From assembly GCF_003290025.1 (NCBI RefSeq), contig NZ_QNHG01000002.1:348732-388605 (forward strand): a stretch of DNA of 39,874 nt, read 5' to 3'. Below the pieces are notes generated by a model that had not been told where the DNA came from, searched no databases, and saw nothing but the letters and a program-made list of their open reading frames with translations. Of this stretch, positions 8,753-16,173 are shown piece by piece. Positions within the stretch are counted from its first letter, which is position 1; every line of letters starts with the position of its first letter. Origin of the DNA: Pseudogemmobacter bohemicus (GTDB lineage Bacteria > Pseudomonadota > Alphaproteobacteria > Rhodobacterales > Rhodobacteraceae). The position numbers and the translations under genes were made by a program.

Positions 8753-8990
8753 GGCGCGATCACCGCCTTGATGCTTGCGCGTCACGGCGTGAAAGACTTC
8801 TTCGTCTTCAACACTGATCACTTCCATCGCCTGGCCGAAGCCTCGATGGCAACGCTGGCCCTGCTGATTTCCGCCGTAGCGGGCATTGCGCTGGTGGTGG
8901 GCGGCATCGCTGTGATGAACATCATGCTGGTCCCGGTGACCGAACGCATCCCGCAGATCGGGCTGCGCATGGCAGTGGGTGCGCGACGGT
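8753..8990 (+). pseudogene. Fragment of a MacB-type ABC exporter permease
   Basis: About 80 codons correspond to the C-terminal part of MacB-like permeases: LARHGVKDFFVFNTDHF, a hydrophobic helix (LLISAVAGIALVVGGIAVMN) and the family signature IMLVPVTERIPQIGLRMAVG. A stop lies just upstream, and the frame leaves the family right after the 'VGAR' motif, so the ATPase domain, most of the permease and the last helices are gone. A decayed relic, possibly of a macrolide/peptide exporter. Confidence 0.75.
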
Positions 8991-9317
8991 TCTGGCCACG
9001 GATGCCATCACAATGGGCTTTGAGCGCATCAAACCCGTCCGGACGCGCTGGCAGGAAAAGGGTCGAAACAGACCACATCAGGCGTGTTTATCTCGAGAAA
9101 TCCGTCCGGATCATCAGCGCACCAGCGCACCAGCGCTCAAGGGCGGTTTCTCAAGCCCAATGACAGGATGGGACAGCATCATACTGTGGGGTATTTGGGG
9201 GCCGGGCATGTCGGTCGCGCAGAGGCGATCAGCCGCCAGAATGGGTTCTCCATCCCGGTGCGACATTTGGTTTATGACCGGGTCTTTCAGCCGCAGGGGC
9301 GGTTTTGACGGGCTGTT
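8991..9317. other. Degenerate segment with a possible gene tail
   Basis: Between the MacB relic and the histidine kinase. A plus-strand frame ends at about 9308 with a plausible protein tail (GFSIPVRHLVYDRVFQPQGRF), but I cannot name a family and no start or ribosome site is visible. The segment also holds a short tandem CAGCGCAC run near 9115-9135. It looks like the remains of several genes. Confidence 0.3.
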
Positions 9318-10499
9318 TCAGGGCGGCGCGGGTTCCGGGGGACGCAGGGTGATGGTCACTTCGGCCCCACCCTCCGGGCGGTTTCGCAGCTCCAGCTTTC
9401 CGCCATGCGCGACTGCTATGGCCTGAACGACGGAAAGCCCGAGGCCCGTCCCCCCGGTCTCGCGGGATCGGGACGCGTCACCACGCCAGAACGGATTGAT
9501 CGCCACCGCGTTCATGTCCTCGGGGAAACCCGGGCCGCGATCCAGCAGCCGGACGACGACACCGCCCTCTGCCACCGGCCCTGTCTCGCAGCAGAGCCAG
9601 CCCCCGCTTTGTGCGTAGCGCCCGGCATTCTTCAAAAGCGCCAGAACTGCCTGCCGGATGCGGGCAGGGTCGGCTGCGATTGTGGCCGGGCGCAGATCCG
9701 TCTCGACCTTCATGCCATTGGCCTCGAGCATAGGGCCCGATGCCGAAATCACCGCCTCCACCACCTCGGCCACGTCGATCTCCTGCCGTTGCATCACCAG
9801 TTTCTGACCAACGGCCAGCGACAGGGTCCGCAGGTCTTCGACAATCTTGCCCAGGCCCTCTACCTGCAACAGAAGGTCCGCGATGTTCTTGCGATCCATC
9901 GGAAAAACACCGTCGATGATCCCCTGCAAACCACCCTGCAGCACGGTCAGGGGCGTGCGCAATTCATGCGCGACCGCCATGTTGTTGAACCGCAGGCGCT
10001 CTTCCATCATTTCAAGACTTGCCGCCAGGTCGTTGAACGTCCCGACAAGGCTGGCAACCTCACGGGTGCTGCCTGACGGTGATGCAACACGCGCCGAAAA
10101 ATCCCCGGACCGAAGCGTCTCTGCCGCCTCGGTGAGGCTTTCAAGAGGGCGGGCAATCCGTCGTGACAGCCAGACGCCGGTGAGGGCGCAGACCACAGCC
10201 GAAATCAGCCCGCTGACAAGGACAGCCAGCCTGATCTTTGCATCCTCCGGTCCGGACTCTTCCTGGATAAGCTCGATCAGAACCCTGAGCGCCGCCTCTT
10301 CTGGCAGGCGTCCCTCATTCACGGCCTTATAGGCGGCGGCGGCATCGGGTGGCAGGCCAAAATTAAAGGTCGTCTCAAGATGGGCCGAGTACCAGGTCAC
10401 GCCGAAATAGGCCAGAGCGACACTCAGCAACAACATGACAGCGATCACAGCCGCTGTGATGGTGGCAAGGGGCCAGGCGTTGGATTGTTCCGGTTTCAT
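9318..10499 (-). CDS. Sensor histidine kinase (BaeS/PhoR class)
   Basis: A membrane sensor kinase of 393 residues. Two transmembrane helices (about 10-32 and 91-111) flank a short periplasmic domain of about 60 residues. A HAMP linker follows (SRRIARPLESLTEAAETL), then the dimerisation/phosphoacceptor helix with AHELRTPLTVLQG (phospho-His near 180), then the ATPase with N box (LLKNAGRYA), G1 (LLDRGPGFP), and G2 (GGTGLGLSVV). It overlaps the upstream response regulator by 4 bases (ATGA) and should be its partner. The small sensor domain suggests detection of an envelope signal; the ligand is not evident. The divergent PAP2 gene is a possible target. Confidence 0.9.
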   Translation of the reverse strand: MKPEQSNAWPLATITAAVIAVMLLLSVALAYFGVTWYSAHLETTFNFGLPPDAAAAYKAVNEGRLPEEAALRVLIELIQEESGPEDAKIRLAVLVSGLISAVVCALTGVWLSRRIARPLESLTEAAETLRSGDFSARVASPSGSTREVASLVGTFNDLAASLEMMEERLRFNNMAVAHELRTPLTVLQGGLQGIIDGVFPMDRKNIADLLLQVEGLGKIVEDLRTLSLAVGQKLVMQRQEIDVAEVVEAVISASGPMLEANGMKVETDLRPATIAADPARIRQAVLALLKNAGRYAQSGGWLCCETGPVAEGGVVVRLLDRGPGFPEDMNAVAINPFWRGDASRSRETGGTGLGLSVVQAIAVAHGGKLELRNRPEGGAEVTITLRPPEPAPP

Positions 10500-11188
10500 T
10501 GCGGATCCGCCAGTCTGTAACCGATGCCCCGCACTGAGGGCAGCATCCCGGGCTCTCCCAGCTCCTCCAGCTTGCGCCTGAGGTTGGAAACATGGGTGTC
10601 GACGGTGCGTTCCAGCGCATCGCTTTCCGGCATGCAGGCATCCAGCAGCTCGGCCCGGCCAAAGGCCTGCTGCGGGTGACGGATCATATGGGCAAGCAGG
10701 CGGAATTCGCTCAGCGTAAGCGTCAGGGCTGTTCGCTGCCCATTGCTTCTGACAAAGGCAAGATGGCTGTCGAAATCAACTTCGACCGAACGATAGCGCA
10801 AGATCTCCTGCCGTTGCTGGCCAAGTGTCCTGCGCAGCACGGCCTTGACCCGCGCGACAACTTCCTGCGGGTTGAAGGGCTTTAGCACATAGTCGTCGGC
10901 CCCCAGATGAAGACCGCTCAGACGGTCGATGTCATCGGCAAGCGCCGTCACCATGATGACAGGTGTCGTGCCCGCAGCCCGGATCCGCGCCAGCACGGCA
11001 AACCCGTCAAGCCTGGGGATGCGAATATCAAGCAGCACGATGTCCGGCTTCAGAAGTGCGTGATGCTGCAGCGCGGTTTCCCCATCCGCCGCGCGGACAG
11101 TCCGAAACCCTTCCCGGTGCAGATAGCCTTCGAGAATGCGCGCGATGGCGTGTTCATCTTCGACGATGAGTACGAGACTGTTATCCAT
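10496..11188 (-). CDS. OmpR/PhoB-family response regulator
   Basis: A 230-residue DNA-binding regulator. The receiver domain (1-120) has the acidic pair at 11-12, the phospho-acceptor Asp54 in DIVLLDIRIPRLDG, and the conserved Lys in DDYVLKPF. The winged-helix domain (about 130-228) has the family's 'LTLSEFRLLAHMIRHPQQ' and 'RTVDTHVSNLRRKLEE' signatures. It is the first gene of a two-gene minus-strand operon with the sensor kinase. It is divergent, across about 190 bases, from the PAP2 phosphatase gene. Confidence 0.93.
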   Translation of the reverse strand: MDNSLVLIVEDEHAIARILEGYLHREGFRTVRAADGETALQHHALLKPDIVLLDIRIPRLDGFAVLARIRAAGTTPVIMVTALADDIDRLSGLHLGADDYVLKPFNPQEVVARVKAVLRRTLGQQRQEILRYRSVEVDFDSHLAFVRSNGQRTALTLTLSEFRLLAHMIRHPQQAFGRAELLDACMPESDALERTVDTHVSNLRRKLEELGEPGMLPSVRGIGYRLADPQ

Positions 11189-11379
11189 TTCAAAGCCTTG
11201 CCACGGTCATTGCGCCTGTCATCACCACTCACGGTGACAAGATTACGCAGTCGTGATTGCCCGGACAATCCTTCGGGCAAAGAGCGACCGGCATCCGGAT
11301 GATGCCTTGATCCAATCTCCGCCGTTTCTTGACAATCCACCTTCAGGTCGCAGCCGGACCACAATCAGGAGAGACCGGT

Positions 11380-12132
11380 ATGCGAAGACCCGTCCCAGCT
11401 CATTCGCCAGATGTCACTGCCGGCCAGGGATTTTTTGCCCCGGCATCCGGCGTCGACCGCATGGGGACAATCGTTATCCGGGCGATCCTGGTCGTCAGTT
11501 TTATCTTCATTGCCGTTCCCGCCATCGATCTGATGGTATCCCGCAGCGTCACAGAGAACGGTGTTTTCGTTCTGGCAGAGGATCCACTCCTCCAGGCCCT
11601 GCGGCAGGTCGGACTTCGGGGACCCGCGCTGCTTGTCTGGTCAATGGTGATTGTGGTCGGGCTTCTGCTCGTCTTGCCAAAGAAATACGCGATCTGTGCG
11701 TTCCACAAACCCCTCTTCGTCCTTGCGAGTTTCGTGGTGGGGCCCGGTATCATCGTCGAGACGCTGAAACCTCTTTTTGGCCGTGTGCGCCCGCGGAGCC
11801 TGCTTGAGTTCGGTGGAACCGCGGATTTCACGCCGGTCTGGCAGTTTGCCGGTGAATGCGCCCGAAACTGCTCCTTTCCCTCGGGTGAAGCCTCCGGAGC
11901 GGCGGCCACTCTCTCCGTCCTGGTCTTTGTGCCGCCCCGACACAGATGGGCCGCAGCCCTGTTTCTCACACCGCTGCTTGCCATGATCGCATTCAACCGT
12001 GTCCTGTTCGGCGCCCACTTCCTGTCCGATGTCATGCTGGGCTGGCTGCTGACATGTCTGGCAATGGTCTGGATATGGAAATGGATCGACATGCGCGCGC
12101 ATGTCGTTGACAGGCTTTTGCCCCGGCGTTGA
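11380..12132 (+). CDS. PAP2-family membrane lipid phosphatase
   Basis: A membrane phosphatase of about 250 residues with roughly five to six helices. The three acid-phosphatase motifs are present: KPLFGRVRPRS (K-x6-RP), CSFPSGEASGAA (normally PSGH, here Glu replaces His), and NRVLFGAHFLSDVMLG (R-x5-H-x3-D). The PSGE variant is shared with some lipid A or undecaprenyl/phosphatidylglycerol-phosphate phosphatases (LpxE/LpxF-like), so an envelope lipid substrate is likely. I chose the ATG at 11380, preceded by CAGGAGAG; an upstream in-frame TTG at 11329 has no ribosome site. It is divergent from the two-component system, which could control it. Exact substrate unknown. Confidence 0.82.
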   Translation: MRRPVPAHSPDVTAGQGFFAPASGVDRMGTIVIRAILVVSFIFIAVPAIDLMVSRSVTENGVFVLAEDPLLQALRQVGLRGPALLVWSMVIVVGLLLVLPKKYAICAFHKPLFVLASFVVGPGIIVETLKPLFGRVRPRSLLEFGGTADFTPVWQFAGECARNCSFPSGEASGAAATLSVLVFVPPRHRWAAALFLTPLLAMIAFNRVLFGAHFLSDVMLGWLLTCLAMVWIWKWIDMRAHVVDRLLPRR

Positions 12133-12299
12133 TGCCGGGAGCTTGCTCCATCCCTTCACCTGCGGGAAAATTGCAAGGAAACGGCACTCCGGTTTCCGCC
12201 TCATCGAAGTGGGTCTGCCCACCGGCTTCAGGGTAAACGGCCTTCACGCTCAAAGTGATATCCCGCCCCTATACTGCCGCAGATCTCACCGCCTGACTT

Positions 12300-12593
12300 G
12301 CGATCTTCGACAGCCGCCTGCCCACCTTCTTTGCGCCAGCCGAGCGAGAGGAGTTTCGGGACTATCTCGGGAATCTGACGGCAGCCATATCGCGCCATAT
12401 CGTCCTGCAAAGGGACAATTTGGTGCTTGCCTGTGGCAGTCGGCCACGGGTTCGTGGCTCAGGCGCAGGGTTTCCGGGGGTGGAAGGCAGAACGGCATGC
12501 GCCGGATCGCGGCTGCGCGCAAGGATGTTGATGACCACCGGGGCCGAATGGGTGAACGTAAGATTGTCTGACCTGCCAGATAAACTCTGTTGA
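12300..12593 (+). pseudogene. Relic of a GNAT-type acetyltransferase
   Basis: This frame is open for 97 codons and begins with AIFDSRLPTFFAPAEREEF, then RDYLGNLTAAISRHIVLQRD and LVLACG, which follows the N-terminus of small GNAT acetyltransferases ('IFDSN-P-FFAP-ER-EF-FL ... V-ACGG'). No start codon fits, the usual preceding residues are out of frame, and the acetyl-CoA loop (Q/RxxGxG/A) is absent. Read as a decayed gene. The flanks (12133-12299, 12594-12803) show nothing else, apart from a perfect 14-base palindrome CCGCCCCGGGGCGG at 12700-12713. Confidence 0.4.
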
Positions 12594-12803
12594 TCACTCA
12601 GGCAAAGGGAGGATGCCACACCTCCCCCCCTTTTGAAACTCCCTTGCCCCGCAGGCCAGGGAGCGGCAGGCCCGCCCCTTTGGAAACCCCGAAGCAGAGC
12701 CGCCCCGGGGCGGTTACAAAACCCCGGCCCGCCCCTGTCAAGTGGGGCTGCAGGGACGAGGCCGGCGGCGGCGCGGCCTGGAAATGACGGCGCGCCCTGT
12801 TAT

Positions 12804-12820
12804 GATTACATCAGATTACA
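12804..12820. promoter_or_regulatory. Probable operator of the ParDE-like module
   Basis: GATTACA occurs twice with a 10-base period (12804-12810 and 12814-12820), directly before the antitoxin gene. Repeats one helical turn apart suit a ribbon-helix-helix autorepressor such as the antitoxin that follows. Confidence 0.45.
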
Positions 12821-12832
12821 ATGGAGCGCACC

Positions 12833-13084
12833 ATGCCGGCCCGCGCCACATCCGAGCCGATCACCATCCGCACGGCCAGGGTGTCGGAGATCGACGCCCT
12901 GGCGCAGGCGATGGACCGGTCCCGCAACTACATCGTCAATCAGGCCATCGAACAGTATCTCGAGGCCAACGCCTGGCAGATGGAGCGGATCACGGCGGGT
13001 ATCGAGGCGGCGCGGGCGGGTCAGGTGCAGCCTGCCGATGAGGTCTTTGCCGGTATCGCCGCCAGGCATGGCTGGGCGCGTTGA
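12833..13084 (+). CDS. ParD/CopG-type ribbon-helix-helix antitoxin
   Basis: An 83-residue antitoxin. The N-terminal ribbon-helix-helix fold shows as a beta strand (EPITIRTA), helix (RVSEIDALAQAMDRS) and the RSRNYIVNQAIEQYLEAN helix. The C-terminal tail (ITAGIEAARAGQVQPADEVF) is the part that wraps the toxin. I chose ATG at 12833, which has GGAG 7 bases upstream, rather than ATG at 12821. It overlaps the toxin gene by 4 bases, the usual coupling. It should bind its own promoter. Confidence 0.85.
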   Translation: MPARATSEPITIRTARVSEIDALAQAMDRSRNYIVNQAIEQYLEANAWQMERITAGIEAARAGQVQPADEVFAGIAARHGWAR

Positions 13085-13395
13085 AGCACCTGGTCATTGC
13101 TGTGCCCGCCGCCCGCGATCTTGAGGGGATTGTGGAATATATCGCGCAGGACCATCCCGTTGCTGCCGAAGGCGTCTATCGCGGGATCGTTGCGGCCGCC
13201 AGGAGGCTGCCCCAGTTTCCGGCGATCGGGCGTCCCGGCCGTCATCCCGAGACGCGGGAGCTGAGCGTCTCGGGTCTGCCCTATCTGATCGTCTGCGAGG
13301 TCGGGGCTGAGGCGGTCACGATCCTGGTCATCTTCCACACCGCTCGTGATCTGGCGCAGGCGCTGCGCGAGCGGATCAAAGGGAACGCATCATAA
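13081..13395 (+). CDS. RelE/ParE-superfamily toxin
   Basis: A 104-residue toxin of the ParE type (gyrase poison) by its layout: VPAARDLEGIVEYIAQDHP in the first helices, a middle RRLPQFPAIGRPGRHPETRELSV (the 'FP-GR-G---TREL' family signature), then beta strands PYLIVCEV and VTILVIFHTARD. RelE-type ribosome-dependent RNase residues cannot be excluded, but the 'GRPGR' and 'VFH' pattern is ParE-like. It starts with TTG within the last codon of the antitoxin gene (TTGA overlap). With its antitoxin it probably stabilises the replicon. Confidence 0.85.
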   Translation: MKHLVIAVPAARDLEGIVEYIAQDHPVAAEGVYRGIVAAARRLPQFPAIGRPGRHPETRELSVSGLPYLIVCEVGAEAVTILVIFHTARDLAQALRERIKGNAS

Positions 13396-13398
13396 CCG

Positions 13399-13830
13399 TA
13401 GCCCATTGGTATTCCGCCGACCTGCAGGTCTGCCATGACAGCATCATTCCGAACGCAAACCGCCCGTTTCGCGCCACCAGCCATATGGTTCCGTGCTGAT
13501 CGGGCGGCTTTCGGAGAAGGCTGGTCCCGAAGATGACCTCCGGGTCGCCGGCGATTTCGCCTTTGGCCCCAGGGCCAGGGATGAGGACTGGCTGTTGAGC
13601 CTCTTCAGCCAGCTTCCCGGCGCATGGCGGCATCTGGTCGTTGTGTCGCTGCTGGCCGAGGTCGATGATCCTGCCGCTGACAAGCCGGTCACGCTTTGCC
13701 ATTATCCGATGATGACCTGGAACCACGCCCGGCAAGGGGCGCTGCATCTCTTCGGCCATGTGCATGGGAACTGGCAGGGCACGGCCAACAGCGTGAATGT
13801 CGATGTCTGGGGCTATTACCGGTGCCTCTG
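13399..13830 (+). pseudogene. Decayed metallophosphoesterase (Calcineurin-like)
   Basis: Parts of a small metallophosphatase are read in two frames. The first part reads HWYSADLQVCHDSIIPNANR then PFRATSHM, where intact members have 'DxHxGH--II--CNRPF'. After a frameshift near 13490 it continues with LIGRLSEKAGPEDDLRVAGD, FAFGPRA, EDWLLSLFSQLPG and CHYPMMTWNHARQGALHLFG followed by HVHGNWQGTANSVNV. The central GNHD metal-binding motif is deleted: RHLVV joins directly to SLLAEV. The C-terminus drifts after DVWGYY. From the frameshift, the deletion and the lost motif I infer a non-functional gene. Confidence 0.75.
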
Positions 13831-14082
13831 CCAGATGCTGCGCGTCGGGCAAAGCAGTTGTCGCCGCACAGGCACTGGAAAGATGGCGAGCCGCGTGCCT
13901 GAACGGGGTCAGACCAGCAGGGCGAAGGGAGGAATGAGATGATATTGCCGCCCTATGCAAGGCCGCGAGCGCGCTCGCAGCCGGAAGGCCGGATTTTGTA
14001 ACTGTTTCGATCTGGCATTCCCTCTTCGTGCCAGGAGCGTAATCATAGGTGGATAGCTTTCCCATGGCGCAGGGGATTGGTT

Positions 14083-14279
14083 ATGGCCATTGAGACCCCC
14101 CTGTTCGACGCATCCAGGTGTCTGGGAACTCCGGAGGCGCGGGTTGTTTTCCTTCGTGACGCCCTGGAAACCGGGGATGCCGGATATTCCCATGCTCTTG
14201 GCGTGATCGCTCGGGCCCGTGGGATGTCCCATATCGCTCGTGATGCTGGTCTGAGCCGATAGACGCTGTGCCGGGGCTG
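14083..14279 (+). pseudogene. Addiction-module antidote (HigA-type) with premature stop
   Basis: The reading frame matches the ~100-residue 'putative addiction module antidote' family: ETPLFDASRCLGTPEARVVF, LRDALETGDAGYSHALGVIA and RARGMSHIARDAGLSR. In intact members GLSR is followed by ETLYRAL. Here GAG appears to be TAG, and the next codons (TLCRG) resemble the expected continuation before drifting. The helix-turn-helix is therefore cut after its recognition helix start, and no toxin gene is seen upstream. Inactive as an addiction module. Confidence 0.65.
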
Positions 14280-14355
14280 ACCTGTCTGTGATCGGAAACC
14301 CTACGCTTACCACCACCACTTCGCCGGCACGGAGGGGTTCGTTTACACCATAATG

Positions 14356-14475
14356 TCCTGCCGCTCTCCGACAACAGATGGTTTTACCAGTCGCCTTTAC
14401 GCGACCCTCTGCCGCAGAAACGGGCTCCAGCAGGCGTTCATCACCCCGCATTGCCCGCAGCAAAACGGAATGCCT
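14356..14475 (+). pseudogene. Fragment of an IS3-type transposase (rve domain)
   Basis: In two frames, about 40 codons match the catalytic core of an IS3-family OrfB: SDN in one frame, then SRLYATLCRRNGLQQAFITP and HCPQQNGM in the other (family: 'SDNG--F-S--Y---C---G-QQ-FI-PHCPQQNGMVER'). No other part of the element and no ends are recognisable, so this is a small, old insertion relic. Confidence 0.7.
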
Positions 14476-15248
14476 GGGCACGGCCTCTTCGTTGCTGTAG
14501 CGCAGCGGATATTTTCACCATCACAGGTGAGATCCGCCGCGCCTGTCCTGTCTAAACAAAATCCGATAAGGTTGCTCGTATCGGCAAAGGCCGGGACGCG
14601 ACGGGTGGAGTGACAGCCCCCGGCGCCCCTCGATCAGCATTGTCCCCTAAGTCGCGCCGATCCGCTGCGCCCGCACCGCGCAGACCCGCACCTCATGCGG
14701 GCAATCGGCGACGCGCCGGGGATGCCGCGATGCAGCTGGCCGAATGGGGCGTGTCATGGTGATCGTCACCGGGCAAGCGGGTGAAGGTCCGGGCGCTGGC
14801 ATCGCGACGACTGATTGCGCCATCGAGGGTGCTCCGGGGCCATGTAGTGCCTGACCGCCGACCTCGTGATCGACCGATCTCGTGATCGACAAGGCCGACG
14901 AAACGATCTGAGCCTCCGGCTTGCGCTGCCTGGCGCGGGGCGATCACCTGGTGCCCCTAACCGGCGCGCATCCCTCAACCGATCCAGGCGGTTTTTTTCT
15001 GCGGCACTTGTCGGGCATTGCTCGACCATGACCCGCCTGGACGAGGTCCGCCGTCTGGTATGCGCCTCGAAGAGCCCGCCCGTCCGGGCAAGGCCCTGAT
15101 CCGCATCTGATATCCCGATGTCCTGAGACACTATTCCTGACGCGACCGGGGGGATGGCATTCTCACCCTGAACTGCCGCGAGGGGATGACGGCTTTGGCT
15201 GCAAAGCGCAAACCGGTGTTCCGCAACCGCCGGGTGGCCCGGCGAGGG
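14476..15248. other. Degenerate accessory region, no supported gene
   Basis: About 770 bases between the IS3 relic and vapC. The six frames give only short Arg/Pro-rich readings typical of non-coding GC-rich DNA. A short tandem repeat, CTCGTGATCGAC, occurs twice at about 14863-14890. Nothing else is supported. Confidence 0.35.
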
Positions 15249-15656
15249 TTACTGATCCGCCGCCGCGACCAGCCGCATCCCGGGCAGGCCCGCCGCCTTG
15301 CGGTCGAAACTGACTGTCTCGCGGCAGCCGGCCCCCTGCCCTGCCAGCGCGATCATCTGATCGGCAAAGCCCGGCCCCCCTTTGCGATAGCGGTCCGCCG
15401 CCACCGCAACCCGGTCCGAGGTCTCGATCACCAGCTCCCGCGCCTCAAGCAGCCCGTCCAGCGCCCGGGCGATATCGGCGCGCCCGAGACCATAGGCACG
15501 CTCCAGCACCCAGACCAGTTCGACCAGCACCTCGCGGCAGACAAAGCCGGGATCGGCCTCACTCAGCCCCGCCATCAGATCGGCGGCCTGGCGCGCCTGG
15601 GCCGGTTCGTCCTGGACCAGAAAACGGACCAGCACATTGGTATCAAGGCCGATCAT
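15249..15656 (-). CDS. vapC: VapC-type PIN-domain ribonuclease toxin
   Basis: A 135-residue PIN-domain toxin that cleaves tRNA or rRNA. It has the acidic metal site: Asp4 in IGLDTNVLVRFLVQDEP, Glu near position 43 in FVCREVLVELVW, and Asp residues near 99 (GFADQMIA) and 117 (SFDRKAAGLPGM). Its ATG overlaps the antitoxin stop by 4 bases. It is downstream of vapB in a two-gene minus-strand operon next to the repABC core, a common place for plasmid stabilisation modules. Confidence 0.9.
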   Translation of the reverse strand: MIGLDTNVLVRFLVQDEPAQARQAADLMAGLSEADPGFVCREVLVELVWVLERAYGLGRADIARALDGLLEARELVIETSDRVAVAADRYRKGGPGFADQMIALAGQGAGCRETVSFDRKAAGLPGMRLVAAADQ

Positions 15657-15892
15657 TGCCCGCTGGCGCCCTTCGCGATTGCTGCTTCCATTTCGTCAAG
15701 ACTGACCACCCGCTGCGTCTTGCCCTGCAACAGCCCTTTCAGTCCCGAAACCGGCTGGCTGCGCACGATCCGCACCTCGCCATTGTCGAGGATCATATAC
15801 CGCAGCCGGTCGCCGGGCGTCAGGCGCAGCGCCAGCCGCACATCCCTCGGGAGCGTGGTCTGACCTTTGGTGGTTACGGTCGATTCCTGCAT
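15653..15892 (-). CDS. vapB: AbrB/VapB-type antitoxin
   Basis: A 79-residue antitoxin. Residues 1-45 form a swapped-hairpin AbrB domain (STVTTKGQTTLPRDVRLALR, then LTPGDRLRYMILDNGEVRIV). The C-terminal part (LKGLLQGKTQRVVSLDEMEA) is the toxin-binding tail. A GAGA lies before the ATG. It should repress its own promoter through the inverted repeat at 15912-15938. Confidence 0.9.
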   Translation of the reverse strand: MQESTVTTKGQTTLPRDVRLALRLTPGDRLRYMILDNGEVRIVRSQPVSGLKGLLQGKTQRVVSLDEMEAAIAKGASGQ

Positions 15893-15911
15893 GGTCTCTG
15901 TCCCGGGTGAG

Positions 15912-15938
15912 GTAATGCAAATTGCAATATCGCATTAC
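15912..15938. promoter_or_regulatory. Inverted repeat upstream of vapBC, probable operator
   Basis: GTAATGC and GCATTAC are perfect inverted 7-mers with 13 bases between them; a smaller palindrome, TGCAAATTGCA, lies within. The site is 19 bases before the vapB ATG, as expected for autoregulation by the VapBC complex. Confidence 0.6.
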
Positions 15939-16134
15939 ATATGGATGACCTGCTGTGAATATGCAAGCCCGGCAGTGCGGTTCATCCCTTTGCTGGCATC
16001 ACAGCTCCGCCCCCTTGCCCCACTCATTGCCGGGCCTTTGGTGGTCACGATGGTCGATGCTACCAGATATTGAAGAATCTTCTTGCAGGAATCGGGGAGC
16101 TGCCGCAGATATATACGCTACAGAGGGAATATGA

Positions 16135-16160
16135 CGCCCCCAGGCGTAACAATGGGGGCG
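16135..16160. promoter_or_regulatory. Hairpin in the repA leader
   Basis: CGCCCCCA (16135-16142) and TGGGGGCG (16153-16160) pair perfectly around a 10-base loop, and the repA ATG begins 13 bases later, after GGAG. It may be a RepA/RepB operator or an mRNA hairpin controlling repA translation. Confidence 0.45.
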
Positions 16161-16173
16161 CGGAGCAGAGAAA

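Noticed and set aside
14766-15131. 121-codon minus-strand frame in the degenerate region before vapC
   Set aside because: Arg/Ser/Pro-rich text with no ribosome site or family pattern; looks like antisense of decayed DNA.
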